From NCBI GenBank assembly GCA_002707785.1, contig PANW01000084.1:31721-95720 (forward strand): a stretch of DNA of 64,000 bases, in the 5' to 3' direction. Position 1 is the first letter of the stretch; every line of letters begins with the position of its first letter. The notes under the pieces were generated by a model, which made no database searches, was not told where the DNA came from, and was given only the letters and a program-made list of their open reading frames with translations. Shown here piece after piece: positions 15,666-24,523 of the stretch. The position numbers and the translations under genes are program-made. This DNA is from Cellvibrionaceae bacterium. GTDB taxonomy: Bacteria; Pseudomonadota; Gammaproteobacteria; Pseudomonadales; Cellvibrionaceae.

Positions 15666-16979
15666 TTATGATTTTGTGACACGGGGAATTTTATTTGGCG
15701 GCCCGTTTTTCAGCAGTTCGGCATTATCAGTGAGATGAATGTTTACTGGAATATCCAGTTTGCTGCTGATTAAATCAGTCAGTCGACCAGCAAGTTCGTC
15801 AGTTGGGGTTTCTAAGCTGTTTTGATCATAACCAACACGTAAATTAAGAATATCTGCTTCGCGCTGTGGTCGAATAAGCTGAAACAATCCGCTGCTGGTT
15901 TCTTTAACGTTGCCAATCAGCGGAAAAATATCGATAGGCAGAATGGATTTTCCTTGAATTAACATTTCATCGCCTTTGCGCCCCAGGGGTTTCAAACGGC
16001 CGTGGGTTCGTCCACAGGTACAGGGCTGACGGGTAAAGCTGATGAGATCGTCGGTGCGAAAGCGAATCAGCGGCCCCACATCATCCGCCAATGCGGTCAC
16101 AACGAGTTCACCGCGAGTGCCATCGGCAACGGGCTCGTTTTTCTCCGGATCCAGATGTTCAACCAGTGCCAGATCTTCCCAGGTATGCATGCCATCGTGA
16201 GCTTTACATTCCATCGTGGTAGCGATATCACCCAGTGAGCTCAACTCGAAAATTTCCAGGCCCCAGGATTCAACCAAAGAGCGTAAATGCGGACTGAGTG
16301 GCTCACCACCAAAGACGGCGCCTTGGTAGGAAGAGAAGGCTTCACGCAGGTCTTCACCTGTATTTTTCTGGTATTGCTCTAAGGTCAGGATCACAGGCGT
16401 GGACAGCATGAACATGGCTTTTGGGCGAAGCTGACGGGAAACCTGGACAAAGTAAGGTATTTCATTGGGTAAATGCTGAATTGCAATCGGACGCATGCCT
16501 GATTCCAGCCACTTGTCGGCGTTCAGCCCGTCGCGAAAAGTGAACAGCATATACGTCATGTAATCGTTACTGCGTACACCCATGTGCCACATTTCACGCT
16601 TCAAGCCGGTCAGGGAGATATGATCTTCGGAGCGAGGCAGTGGGGTCGGGTCACCCGTCGTGCCAGAGGTAAAGCCAACACCGCGTAAGTGTGGCGCAGT
16701 TGCACACGCTAAGCCGCCAAACGGATCATCATGTTTGTCACGATAGTCACGGATCATGTCTTTGTCCATGAAAGGAACTTTGGCTTTAAAGTCAGCCAGT
16801 GAACGTATGTCATCTGGAGTAATGCCGGCTTCGTTCCATAAGGATTTCACCAATGGGGAACGTTGATAGACATAAGGTACCAACTGTAAGATACGGGCTT
16901 CCTGAAGCTTTTCGATTTGATCGCGTGGCATGGTTTCGATATCTGCGTCGAAAAAGCGATCGTCATTTATAGCGGCCAT
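15666..16979 (-). CDS. PaaK-like AMP-forming aryl/acyl-CoA ligase
   Basis: A 437-residue ligase of the phenylacetate-CoA ligase group. TSGTTGDPTPLPRSE is the phosphate loop, and a YQGAVFGGEP block and CTCGRTHGRL follow. The C-terminal domain has GRKGDEMLIQGKSI, supporting a working enzyme. It makes a CoA thioester from a carboxylic acid, ATP and CoA in the cytosol. It is first in a leftward operon and 61 bases ahead of its companion. A very similar copy is at 44648-45961. AAGGT lies upstream of the ATG. The substrate is unknown; terpenoid or aromatic acids fit the context. Confidence 0.9.
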   Translation of the reverse strand: MAAINDDRFFDADIETMPRDQIEKLQEARILQLVPYVYQRSPLVKSLWNEAGITPDDIRSLADFKAKVPFMDKDMIRDYRDKHDDPFGGLACATAPHLRGVGFTSGTTGDPTPLPRSEDHISLTGLKREMWHMGVRSNDYMTYMLFTFRDGLNADKWLESGMRPIAIQHLPNEIPYFVQVSRQLRPKAMFMLSTPVILTLEQYQKNTGEDLREAFSSYQGAVFGGEPLSPHLRSLVESWGLEIFELSSLGDIATTMECKAHDGMHTWEDLALVEHLDPEKNEPVADGTRGELVVTALADDVGPLIRFRTDDLISFTRQPCTCGRTHGRLKPLGRKGDEMLIQGKSILPIDIFPLIGNVKETSSGLFQLIRPQREADILNLRVGYDQNSLETPTDELAGRLTDLISSKLDIPVNIHLTDNAELLKNGPPNKIPRVTKS

Positions 16980-17134
16980 GAATGAAATACCTTTTTAATG
17001 TATCGGTACCAAATGCTTTTTCAGCACTGGCAACAATGTCGTTATTCAGTTTAGTTTATCGCTGTTGCCAAGCCATTACGGCTTTTTTATGTAATGTTTT
17101 GTTTGCGTGTTTGATTTTTAGAATTATTTATAAA

Positions 17135-18211
17135 CTACCAGTCTGCAAGATCGGCAACGCGCTTACGGTGCACCGATGGGGTGCCCAAGTAGGCGTAATT
17201 AAACAGTGCTCGTTTGAGTAAAATTTGAGTGTCGCACTCCCAGGTGTAACCAATACCACCGTGCGCTTCAATGGTATTACGAGCTGTTTGTAGAAACCGG
17301 TCGCAAATGTGAGCTTTGGCCAACGCAGCTTGGCGCCGAGCGGCAAGGGGCTCGTGATCAAATGCGTATGCGCTGTGCCAATACAGACCGCGCATGGGTT
17401 CTACCTCAAGAGCCATATTCGCTAGCTGATGCTTCATGGCCTGAAACGAGCCAATCAATACACCAAATTGGCTGCGGGTTTGCGCGTACTCAACGGCCTG
17501 ATCAATGCAGCGTCGAGCACCGCCGAAACTGTCTGCGGCCAGTAATATCAATGCAGTGTCGAACACTTTAGCGGCTGCATCTGTACTTCCGGCTAAATGT
17601 TCAATAGGTGTGTTATCCAGCTGGATGTCGGCAATGTGGCGAGTGCGATCAGTCAACTTTCTTTTATGCACACTTAAACCAGAGGCTCCGCGTTCGAGCA
17701 GAGCAAAGCCACCCTCGGCCAGAGCCATGACAATAATGTCGCTCTCGTCGGCATAGAGAACATGTTGCTTGGTTCCTGAAAGAGACTGCTCACTTTTTAG
17801 ACTTAATTGCTCCGGTAGCCAGCAGTCGTTAGACTCTGCGCAGGCAAAGCTGCCCAGGATTTCTCCGCTGGCCAACTTGGGTAACCAGGCTTGTTTTTGC
17901 TCTTCGCTTCCGGCTTGCAAAATAGCTTGGGTACACAGCGCATGCCCTAAAAAGGGACCGGGGGTGGTGGCGTAGCCGAGGGTCTCTGTCAGAATGGCAA
18001 GATCCAACAACTCTAAACCGAGGCCGCCGTACGCTTCAGGAACAATCATGGCAGGTATGCCCAAGTCGACAATGCCTTGCCACAGTTCACGGGAGTGACC
18101 ATCTTCGCTGTCAAAGATTTCGTGTAACGTCGTGGACGGACAGGTCTTTTCCAGAAACCGTCTTACGGAGTCTTGCATTTCGATTTGTTCGTCGGACAGT
18201 AAAAATTCCAT
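17135..18211 (-). CDS. acyl-CoA dehydrogenase, short subunit of a pair
   Basis: A 358-residue acyl-CoA dehydrogenase-type flavoprotein, slightly short for the family. It has the N-terminal helical domain (LLSDEQIEMQDSVRRFL), YGGLGLE and the C-terminal AHGGIGYTWE motif. It follows a 399-residue dehydrogenase by 76 bases. Such short/long pairs form alpha2-beta2 enzymes in steroid and side-chain degradation (ChsE1-ChsE2, FadE26-FadE27). It would introduce a 2,3-double bond into a bulky acyl-CoA. It is the last gene of ligase - long - short. Confidence 0.88.
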   Translation of the reverse strand: MEFLLSDEQIEMQDSVRRFLEKTCPSTTLHEIFDSEDGHSRELWQGIVDLGIPAMIVPEAYGGLGLELLDLAILTETLGYATTPGPFLGHALCTQAILQAGSEEQKQAWLPKLASGEILGSFACAESNDCWLPEQLSLKSEQSLSGTKQHVLYADESDIIVMALAEGGFALLERGASGLSVHKRKLTDRTRHIADIQLDNTPIEHLAGSTDAAAKVFDTALILLAADSFGGARRCIDQAVEYAQTRSQFGVLIGSFQAMKHQLANMALEVEPMRGLYWHSAYAFDHEPLAARRQAALAKAHICDRFLQTARNTIEAHGGIGYTWECDTQILLKRALFNYAYLGTPSVHRKRVADLADW

Positions 18212-18287
18212 GTTCAGCCTATCGTAATCATTGTTAAGTGGCGCTTATTCGTTGTCTGCGTTGTTGTTCACAACCTGAGGTAGCGTT

Positions 18288-19487
18288 TCAGGTGTCGCCG
18301 CTCTCGCGTGGCAGCCCTAAACCGCGTTCGGCAATAATATTGCGTTGGATATTCGAGGTGCCGCCGGCAATAGCCACACCTAATGACCCCATCAACTGGT
18401 TGAGCCATTTTTCAGGCCCGGTAGCACGTCCTTTGGTGGGTGGCATGTACAGCAAGTTCTCGCCAAGAAGATCTTTCGCTAAAGCCGCAACTTCGTGACC
18501 GATATTGGTGTTAATCAGTTTGTTCATCAGTCCGACATAACCTGAGTTTTGTTTGGCGGCTGCCATGGAAAGCTGACGGTAATTAGAGTACAGGTGTGAC
18601 TGTACGTAGCCTTCTAATGTCACAAGACGGTCGCGAATAATCGGGTCTTTAATGGCAGGCTGACCGTTAAGCGTGGTCTCTTTCGCCAGTTGCAATAATT
18701 TCTCAAACAGGTTGACAGATGTTTGAGCGCCACCGATGGAACTCCGCTCGTGTTTCAGCGTGGATTTTGAGACTTTCCAACCATCTCCACGCTGGCCGAC
18801 AATCCAGTCAGCAGGTGTGCAGGCATCATCAAAAAACACTTCGCAAAATTCAGTGCCGCCTGTAACTTGCTTAATTGGACGAATGGTAATGCCGGGTTGT
18901 TTCAGATCGATCAGTAAATAAGAAATGCCTGCGTGTTTACCGGCATCTGGCTCAGTGCGGGCAAGGACAAACATGTAATCGGCGTATTGCGCTAGTGTGC
19001 TCCAGATCTTCTGACCGTTGATAACCCATTGCTGACCTTCAGGCCCATCGCGCAATTCTGCGCGAGTTCGTAACGAGGCTAGGTCTGAACCGGCGTTGGG
19101 CTCGGAGTAACCCTGTGCCCATTTATATTCACCCGTGAGGGTTTTGGATACAAACCGCTCTTTTTGTGCTTGAGTGCCGCATTCGAGCAGTGTAGGTACC
19201 AACATCATATTGCCGATGCCTGGGGCTTCCATTGGAGCCCGTACCTTGCTGAATTCTTCTCGAATAATGGTGGCTTTAAGAATATCTGCTTCTTGCTCAG
19301 AGCCGCCAAATTCTTTGGGAACGGAGCGATAGAGGTAGCCATTTTCAATAGCTTGCGTGCGAAACCATGCCTCTTGTTTGTGGCGAGGTTGCTCAGCAAT
19401 TTCAGCGGGCACAGGCCAATGGCCTTTCAGAAACTCGGCAACGGTGGTTCTGAATTGTTCGTATTCGGCGTTGTAACTGAGATCCAT
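18288..19487 (-). CDS. acyl-CoA dehydrogenase, long subunit of a pair
   Basis: A 399-residue acyl-CoA dehydrogenase. YSEPNAGSDLASL and GQKIWSTLAQYAD are the flavin and substrate-binding blocks. The C-terminal motif reads AGGTSNIQRNIIAERGLGLPR; the glutamate of the common YEGTSEIQ motif is absent, as is usual for the long subunit of heteromeric pairs. The catalytic base may lie elsewhere or come from the partner. It sits between an AMP ligase and the short subunit on the same strand. GGGGAG precedes the ATG. Confidence 0.9.
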   Translation of the reverse strand: MDLSYNAEYEQFRTTVAEFLKGHWPVPAEIAEQPRHKQEAWFRTQAIENGYLYRSVPKEFGGSEQEADILKATIIREEFSKVRAPMEAPGIGNMMLVPTLLECGTQAQKERFVSKTLTGEYKWAQGYSEPNAGSDLASLRTRAELRDGPEGQQWVINGQKIWSTLAQYADYMFVLARTEPDAGKHAGISYLLIDLKQPGITIRPIKQVTGGTEFCEVFFDDACTPADWIVGQRGDGWKVSKSTLKHERSSIGGAQTSVNLFEKLLQLAKETTLNGQPAIKDPIIRDRLVTLEGYVQSHLYSNYRQLSMAAAKQNSGYVGLMNKLINTNIGHEVAALAKDLLGENLLYMPPTKGRATGPEKWLNQLMGSLGVAIAGGTSNIQRNIIAERGLGLPRESGDT

Positions 19488-19541
19488 GTGGCTCCCCTGA
19501 ATTCTCGTTATGTAAGTCGTTAATGTCTCTAGCGTAAGGTA

Positions 19542-21062
19542 TTACTGAGCCCGTTCATTGAGAAAAAGCTGGGTCACGTCGTGCTTACTGATTTTCATCG
19601 ACGGTGTGCGTGGCATTTCAGGCAGTATTTTAAAGGCGACGGGTATCTGATATGACGTTAGGTGTTCACGTAAATATAGCTTTAAGTCATCCAAATTGAT
19701 GTCGCTGAATCCTGGTTGAAGCTGAATGGCTGCAACCGGCACCGCACCAAGGCGTTGGTCAGGAATGCCCACCACGCAGGCGTACTTGATAGCCTCGTGC
19801 TTACGTAAAATGGTGACGACATCGGCTGGGATGATTTTGAAACCACCGCGAATAATAGCGTCGTCAGAGCGACCGCGAATATACAAAAAGCCATCTTCAT
19901 CGATTTCGGCGAGATCTGTCGTCCGGGTCCAGTCACTGTGTCCAATTTGTGAGGTTTTGACTTCAAGCAGGCCAGGAGTGCTATGGGATAACTCTTCTCC
20001 GCTGTCCGGATCCACGATGCGCATTTCAACGCCAGGCTGTACGCGGCCAACCGATCCGCGCTTAGTACTGCCAAATTTTCTGTGATCCTGAATGGTCCAG
20101 CCAGCAACGGCCCCAGCAAACTCAGTGGCTCCATAAGAGTCTAGAAGGGGAACGCCATATTTTGCTTCAAAGCTTTCGTGCAAATCCGAGGGCATGGGCG
20201 CACTGCCCATGCGTATGGCCAGCAAGCAGCTCAGATCTTCTTTGGGAACATCGGCATCGTAAATCATACGGATTGCAGTCGGTGGGAGTGCCACCAGCTT
20301 AGGCTGATAAGCTTGTAAAGTGCGACGCATTTCATCAACGCTGAATTTCTCCAGAATGACGATGGGGCGGGCGGAAGTTATGGCTGCCATTGCCGCGTAC
20401 ATACCGCCAATATGAACTAATGGGGTGGTGAGTACTGCGGGTGTTGATTTGAGTGCTACTTCATCCTGTTCATTATGGCTGCTGTAGTGACCGGGTACGC
20501 CCATCAGCGAAATGGCAAAGCTTTTATAGGGTAATTTGATTCGTTTGGCGGGACCGGTGGTGCCACTGGTGAGCATCAATATGCAGGTGTCAGGTAGAGG
20601 CTCGTGATGATTTTGCCCTGTAGGTTGTTGGTGGCCGTTGATCGCCTCGACACTCAGGGTTTCCTGCTGGGAAATCTGAAACAGTGCGGCACCGGTTTCG
20701 GCTGCGGCTTGCTGAATAGCAGGCTGCGCCCAGTCGTCGGTATCTGCAACTAGAACAGGCAGGTTCAGTTTTTTGATGTCGGCCGCAACTTTCTCGGGGC
20801 TCTGGAACGGATTGATGCTCACAACACAGCGGCGCGATGACAGCAGTTGCATCACGCAGGCCACATGAGCTGGGCGGTTGCGGAGCAATACGCCGATAGG
20901 TGCACCTTGTTTTTGTCCGGCGGACAGTAAAAGGGATTCCAACTGTGCCATGGTGCTACTGACATCTTTCCAGGAGTACCAAGTGCCTTTGAATTCCAGG
21001 GCGTTAGCCGGCGGTGAAAGCTGTACGACAGTGGCGATTCGTTCGGTGAGTCCTGGTTGCAT
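19542..21062 (-). CDS. AMP-forming acyl-CoA synthetase
   Basis: A 506-residue ANL ligase. The phosphate loop is LTSGTTGPAKRIKL, with YGATEFAG, DLAEIDEDGFLYIRGR and a C-terminal PRTPSMKISK lysine segment. It is closely related to the ligase at 37051-38580, and both share the start MQ and the unusual PAKRIK after the loop. It leads the leftward set ligase - long dehydrogenase - short dehydrogenase, so it probably makes their acyl-CoA. The promoter region holds the inverted octamer site at 21135-21159. AAAGGT precedes the ATG. Confidence 0.92.
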   Translation of the reverse strand: MQPGLTERIATVVQLSPPANALEFKGTWYSWKDVSSTMAQLESLLLSAGQKQGAPIGVLLRNRPAHVACVMQLLSSRRCVVSINPFQSPEKVAADIKKLNLPVLVADTDDWAQPAIQQAAAETGAALFQISQQETLSVEAINGHQQPTGQNHHEPLPDTCILMLTSGTTGPAKRIKLPYKSFAISLMGVPGHYSSHNEQDEVALKSTPAVLTTPLVHIGGMYAAMAAITSARPIVILEKFSVDEMRRTLQAYQPKLVALPPTAIRMIYDADVPKEDLSCLLAIRMGSAPMPSDLHESFEAKYGVPLLDSYGATEFAGAVAGWTIQDHRKFGSTKRGSVGRVQPGVEMRIVDPDSGEELSHSTPGLLEVKTSQIGHSDWTRTTDLAEIDEDGFLYIRGRSDDAIIRGGFKIIPADVVTILRKHEAIKYACVVGIPDQRLGAVPVAAIQLQPGFSDINLDDLKLYLREHLTSYQIPVAFKILPEMPRTPSMKISKHDVTQLFLNERAQ

Positions 21063-21134
21063 CTATTTATACCTTTTAATTTGTAACCTGGCTGGTGCTT
21101 CAGGTGGCGTAATCTACCCTTATCTAATTGTATG

Positions 21135-21159
21135 AATCATATCAATTAGATATATGATT
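21135..21159. promoter_or_regulatory. inverted repeat AATCATAT-N9-ATATGATT
   Basis: A perfect 8-bp inverted repeat with a 9-base spacer lies about 75 bases upstream of the leftward ligase gene. The arms equal the octamer seen in other intergenic regions. It is the best-formed candidate operator of the set and would suit a dimeric FadR- or TetR-type regulator such as those encoded just to the right. Confidence 0.55.
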
Positions 21160-21246
21160 ATCAACTGTGTGAGGTATCTCAGGGTTTGCGGTCTGGAGGC
21201 AGTTCAACCTTTAGGGGTTGTTGGCCGAAAAAGGGGTTTGCTGCAT

Positions 21247-21271
21247 AATCAATATAGTGATATTAATGATT
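21247..21271. promoter_or_regulatory. imperfect palindrome upstream of FadR-type gene
   Basis: AATAT-AGTG-ATATT sits inside ATC...GAT, about 80 bases upstream of the rightward FadR-type gene. It is related to but not identical with the octamer site at 21135 and could be the autoregulatory operator. Confidence 0.35.
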
Positions 21272-21349
21272 TATACAAATAGAAGGAGCGCTGTAACTAA
21301 TGCATAAGTGGCATTTTGATGGCTCAGTCATTGGCAATATAGAGTGGAT

Positions 21350-22153
21350 ATGATCGATATAAGTGACGTGACAAAGAAATCTGGCCGCTCCGGTGGGGTG
21401 GTGGCGAATCGCCTGCGAGTCCCCAAGGCCTCGGAGATCCTTGCAAACCAGATCAAGCAGCAAATTGTGCAGGGCGATTTGTGTGATGGCGACCATTTGC
21501 CGGCAGAATCAAATTTGATGCAACAATTCGATGTGTCACGCCCAACCATTCGCGAAGCTTATCGTATTTTGGAGGCGGAACAATTGGTGACTGTGGCTCG
21601 GGGCGCTAAAGGCGGGGCTATAGTGCACGTACCAACGTCTCAGCTGATTACGGATTATGCATTACTGGTGTTGCAGTCTGAAAGAGCGACTGTGAATGAG
21701 GTCTATCAAGCCAGAAATGCCTTCGAGCCGGCTTTGATTCGTTTGATTATATACAACAACCGTGATCAGGCTGTGTCGGTTCTGACGGAGGCCATTAAAG
21801 AGGAGGAGGCCAGTGTGTCTGAGCCGAAGGCCTTTGCTAAAGCGTTAGCTGGATTTCATCATGCCCTAATAGAGTTGTCAGGTAATCGCCCGATGGCTCA
21901 TTTGTACGGTTGTATTAACGAAGTGATTGAGCGTCATCAGGCAATGGTGGTGACGCTTCGTCATCATGGTGTTGTCAAGGGTGATGAGCCGGTCTCTCCA
22001 GGTTTGAACTCCCATAGAAAGTTGGTTCGGCTGATTGGTAAAGGCATGGTAGACGAAGCTGAGAGCCATTGGCGGCAACACAATGAGATGGCTTATGAAG
22101 CGTGGATTACAGGGTTCGAGGCAACGACAGTATTGGAAATTATGTCAGAATAG
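21350..22153 (+). CDS. FadR/GntR family regulator (FCD domain)
   Basis: A 267-residue regulator. The winged helix at about 20-90 contains LPAESNLMQQFDVSRPTIREAYRILEAE, the GntR recognition region, followed by a wing with RGAKGGA. The remaining helical domain (about 105-250) fits FCD, where AFHHALIEL-type histidines bind a metal or acid ligand. It is paralogous to the regulator at 35161. Start: ATG 21350 or GTG two codons earlier; the ribosome site is weak for both. It is followed after 29 bases by a TetR gene. Probably responds to an acyl-CoA or acid intermediate and binds the local palindromes; that is inference. Confidence 0.88.
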   Translation: MIDISDVTKKSGRSGGVVANRLRVPKASEILANQIKQQIVQGDLCDGDHLPAESNLMQQFDVSRPTIREAYRILEAEQLVTVARGAKGGAIVHVPTSQLITDYALLVLQSERATVNEVYQARNAFEPALIRLIIYNNRDQAVSVLTEAIKEEEASVSEPKAFAKALAGFHHALIELSGNRPMAHLYGCINEVIERHQAMVVTLRHHGVVKGDEPVSPGLNSHRKLVRLIGKGMVDEAESHWRQHNEMAYEAWITGFEATTVLEIMSE

Positions 22154-22182
22154 ATATCATCTTTTGATAGAGTAATCATCTT

Positions 22183-22890
22183 ATGCCGGATTTTACTGAC
22201 TTTGAGCGTAACCCGAATGAATCGCCTCCTGCGCTTCAAAAAACGCCCAGTATCCGAAAGGTGCAAAAGCCGGATGCTATGAGGCGTGTGCCTCAACAAT
22301 TGCGTTCGCGGCGGATGGTTAATGCGATTGTTGATGCTGCGGGTCAAATCTTGCGGCAGCAAGGGCGTGAAGGTTTATCAACTACCTCTCTGGAGGTGGT
22401 CTCAGGCGTAACTAAAGGCTCTATCTATCAGTATTTCCCCAATTTGGATGCTGTGGTGGCAGAAGTTTTTCACGATGTAATCCGCCAGAGGATGGCAGAG
22501 TGGAGTGCCGCCCAGATCACGGAATTTGAAAAAGCGGCTGATGTAGTGACGCTGGTGGTGGATTCTGCTCTGGGGTTGCACGGTGAACTGTTGGCATTGG
22601 ACCGGGTGTTTTACTGTTCGTACAGCGGCTTTTACGACTTGTGGCAGGCGTTTGATGAGACCCAGCAGCGACACAATGCCAGCATGTTGTTTTTAAAGCA
22701 GAACCTAGAGCAGTGTGTTGACTTCCCGATAGGGTTGGATGCTCGGATGGCGGCCTATGCCCTGGGCCGCTCCGTAGAATTAACGACCTACGCCATGCTC
22801 AGGGATGACCCCGATTTTTTAACGCGCCCCGAACTCCGAAATATTTTGATCCGCATAGGCTGTGCAATTACTGAGCGGCATGAGCCCTGA
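22183..22890 (+). CDS. TetR/AcrR family transcriptional regulator
   Basis: A 235-residue TetR-type regulator with a 40-residue N-terminal extension rich in Pro, Arg and Gln. The HTH lies at about 43-90: LSTTSLEVVSGVTKGSIYQYF followed by PNLDAVVAEVF. The ligand domain is of the common helical type. It is 29 bases downstream of the FadR-type gene and probably co-transcribed with it. A weak ribosome site leaves the start uncertain; an ATG about 32 codons in would remove most of the extension. Confidence 0.87.
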   Translation: MPDFTDFERNPNESPPALQKTPSIRKVQKPDAMRRVPQQLRSRRMVNAIVDAAGQILRQQGREGLSTTSLEVVSGVTKGSIYQYFPNLDAVVAEVFHDVIRQRMAEWSAAQITEFEKAADVVTLVVDSALGLHGELLALDRVFYCSYSGFYDLWQAFDETQQRHNASMLFLKQNLEQCVDFPIGLDARMAAYALGRSVELTTYAMLRDDPDFLTRPELRNILIRIGCAITERHEP

Positions 22891-23079
22891 TCAGAGGCAG
22901 GAAAAATACTGAACATAAATCTGAATCGCAGGTAGTTTAAGCTGGAATAATCTTTTAAAAACAACGGGTTGCATAAATCTATTCTGGATTAAAACGCGAC
23001 CCAGATCTTCTGGATTGCAAGCCTTTAACTGCTCAATAATGATTGTGACAATTGATTTGCTAGATTATTGGAGTTGACC

Positions 23080-24297
23080 ATGCTTGCAGGAATCCCTTTG
23101 GCCGGTAGGCCTTCCCACGTCCCCGCTGAATTAGAGCGCGATTTTAATATTTATAATGTGAATACACTAAATGAAGATTGGCAGCTTAAACTGAAAGAGC
23201 TAGTTCACGGAGAGGGTATCCCCGACGTCTTCTGGACCCCTCATAATAGTGGTCACTGGGTGGCAGGGCGAGCGGCTATCGCTAAAGAAGTCTTGAGTAA
23301 CGCCGAGCATTTTTCATCGCGCTCCATTGTTGTCATTCCAGAGATGAACCCCAACCCACCGTTTGCCCCCTTGCAAATTGATCCACCCGATCATGCGGCC
23401 TATCGCGCAATTTTGGCGCCAGCTATGACGCCCAAGGCTGTGCAGGCGCTGGGCGAGCGTGCTCGCGAGATGGCTATCGAATTGATCGAAGGCTTTAAGG
23501 CAAAAGGTGAGTGTGAGTTTGTTGGCGATTTTGCGACCTGGTTGCCCATTGCCATTTTTATGCAGATGGTGGATTTACCCCTGGAAGATCGCCCAATGTT
23601 GTTAGGGATTGCGGACTCACTTGTGAGAGCCACATCTCCTGAAGAGCAGATGGACGGTCATATTCGTCTACATCAATACTCCATGCAGAAAATACAGGAG
23701 CGTAGAGCTAATCCCGGTAATGACATGATTACCACTCTGACCAAAGCCACGATTAAGGGCGAGCCAGTGCCAGATGAGACCTCATTGGGTATGCTGAACT
23801 TATTGTTGACCGCAGGTTTGGACACCGTCGCCAATATGATGGGGTTCTTTGCGCTCTTTTTGGCCAACAATCCAGAGTACCGCCAGCGTTTGATTGATGA
23901 CCCAAAATCCATCACGCCTGCCATTGAAGAGCTGTTACGCCGTCATCCGATTGCCAACCTCGCCCGAGAGGTCAAAGTGGACTGCGAGCTTGGCGGTGCC
24001 CACTTGAAAAAAGGAGAGCGTATCTTAGTGCCTGCTATCGCTTACGGTCTAGATGAGCGCCAGTTTGATAATCCTGAGCATGTGGACTTCGATCGCGCTA
24101 ACAAAATACATGAAGCTTTTGGTGATGGTGTCCACCGCTGTATGGGTTCTATGTTGGCGCGTGTGGAGCTGAGAGTGTTCCTGGAAGAGTGGTTGAAACG
24201 AATTCCGAACTTCACCGTGAAGAAAGGTGCAGATATCCAGGTTACATCTGCTTCCGTGGCGGGTATTCGAGAGCTTTATCTGGTGTGGGACACCTGA
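23080..24297 (+). CDS. cytochrome P450, P450cam (CYP101)-like
   Basis: A 405-residue soluble P450. I-helix TAGLDTVANMM (244-254) and FGDGVHRCMG with heme-ligand Cys354 are seen, and ExxR is E284-R287. The AGLDTV segment, LANNPEYRQRL and EEWLKRIPNF are strikingly like P450cam, so a terpenoid substrate such as a monoterpene or its alcohol is likely. CYP111 (linalool 8-hydroxylase) is a related option. It needs a putidaredoxin-type ferredoxin; two are encoded at 235 and 6245. ATG 23080 has TTGGAG seven bases upstream, which favours it over a TTG at 23068. Confidence 0.93.
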   Translation: MLAGIPLAGRPSHVPAELERDFNIYNVNTLNEDWQLKLKELVHGEGIPDVFWTPHNSGHWVAGRAAIAKEVLSNAEHFSSRSIVVIPEMNPNPPFAPLQIDPPDHAAYRAILAPAMTPKAVQALGERAREMAIELIEGFKAKGECEFVGDFATWLPIAIFMQMVDLPLEDRPMLLGIADSLVRATSPEEQMDGHIRLHQYSMQKIQERRANPGNDMITTLTKATIKGEPVPDETSLGMLNLLLTAGLDTVANMMGFFALFLANNPEYRQRLIDDPKSITPAIEELLRRHPIANLAREVKVDCELGGAHLKKGERILVPAIAYGLDERQFDNPEHVDFDRANKIHEAFGDGVHRCMGSMLARVELRVFLEEWLKRIPNFTVKKGADIQVTSASVAGIRELYLVWDT

Positions 24298-24343
24298 GAT
24301 TGACATCAAGGTAGGTGAGCTGGGGGATATCTAAAACAGTATA

Positions 24344-24369
24344 ATTGTATTGATGATTTATATGTATAT
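24344..24369. promoter_or_regulatory. AT-rich site upstream of amidohydrolase
   Basis: TGATGATTTATATG at 24351-24364 lies about 170 bases upstream of the amidohydrolase gene. It resembles the ATGATTTATA sequences at 21266 and 41600 but lacks the exact octamer, so support is modest. Confidence 0.3.
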
Positions 24370-24523
24370 GTGTACTATAGTAGGTATAACCGTTTCATAG
24401 GCAGTATACGAAAAGCTGGGCACACAGAGCCAAGAAGGGCCAGCCTTTGCTTTTCGTCTATCCTCTGTTTGAGGTAATAACTGCTTAACCGTGGCTGCCT
24501 TGTCACCTCACTGGAGAGATACC

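Noticed and set aside
7293..21062. A complete acyclic terpene utilisation (Atu) pathway
   Set aside because: No geranyl-CoA carboxylase subunits or the matching lyase are found in the window.
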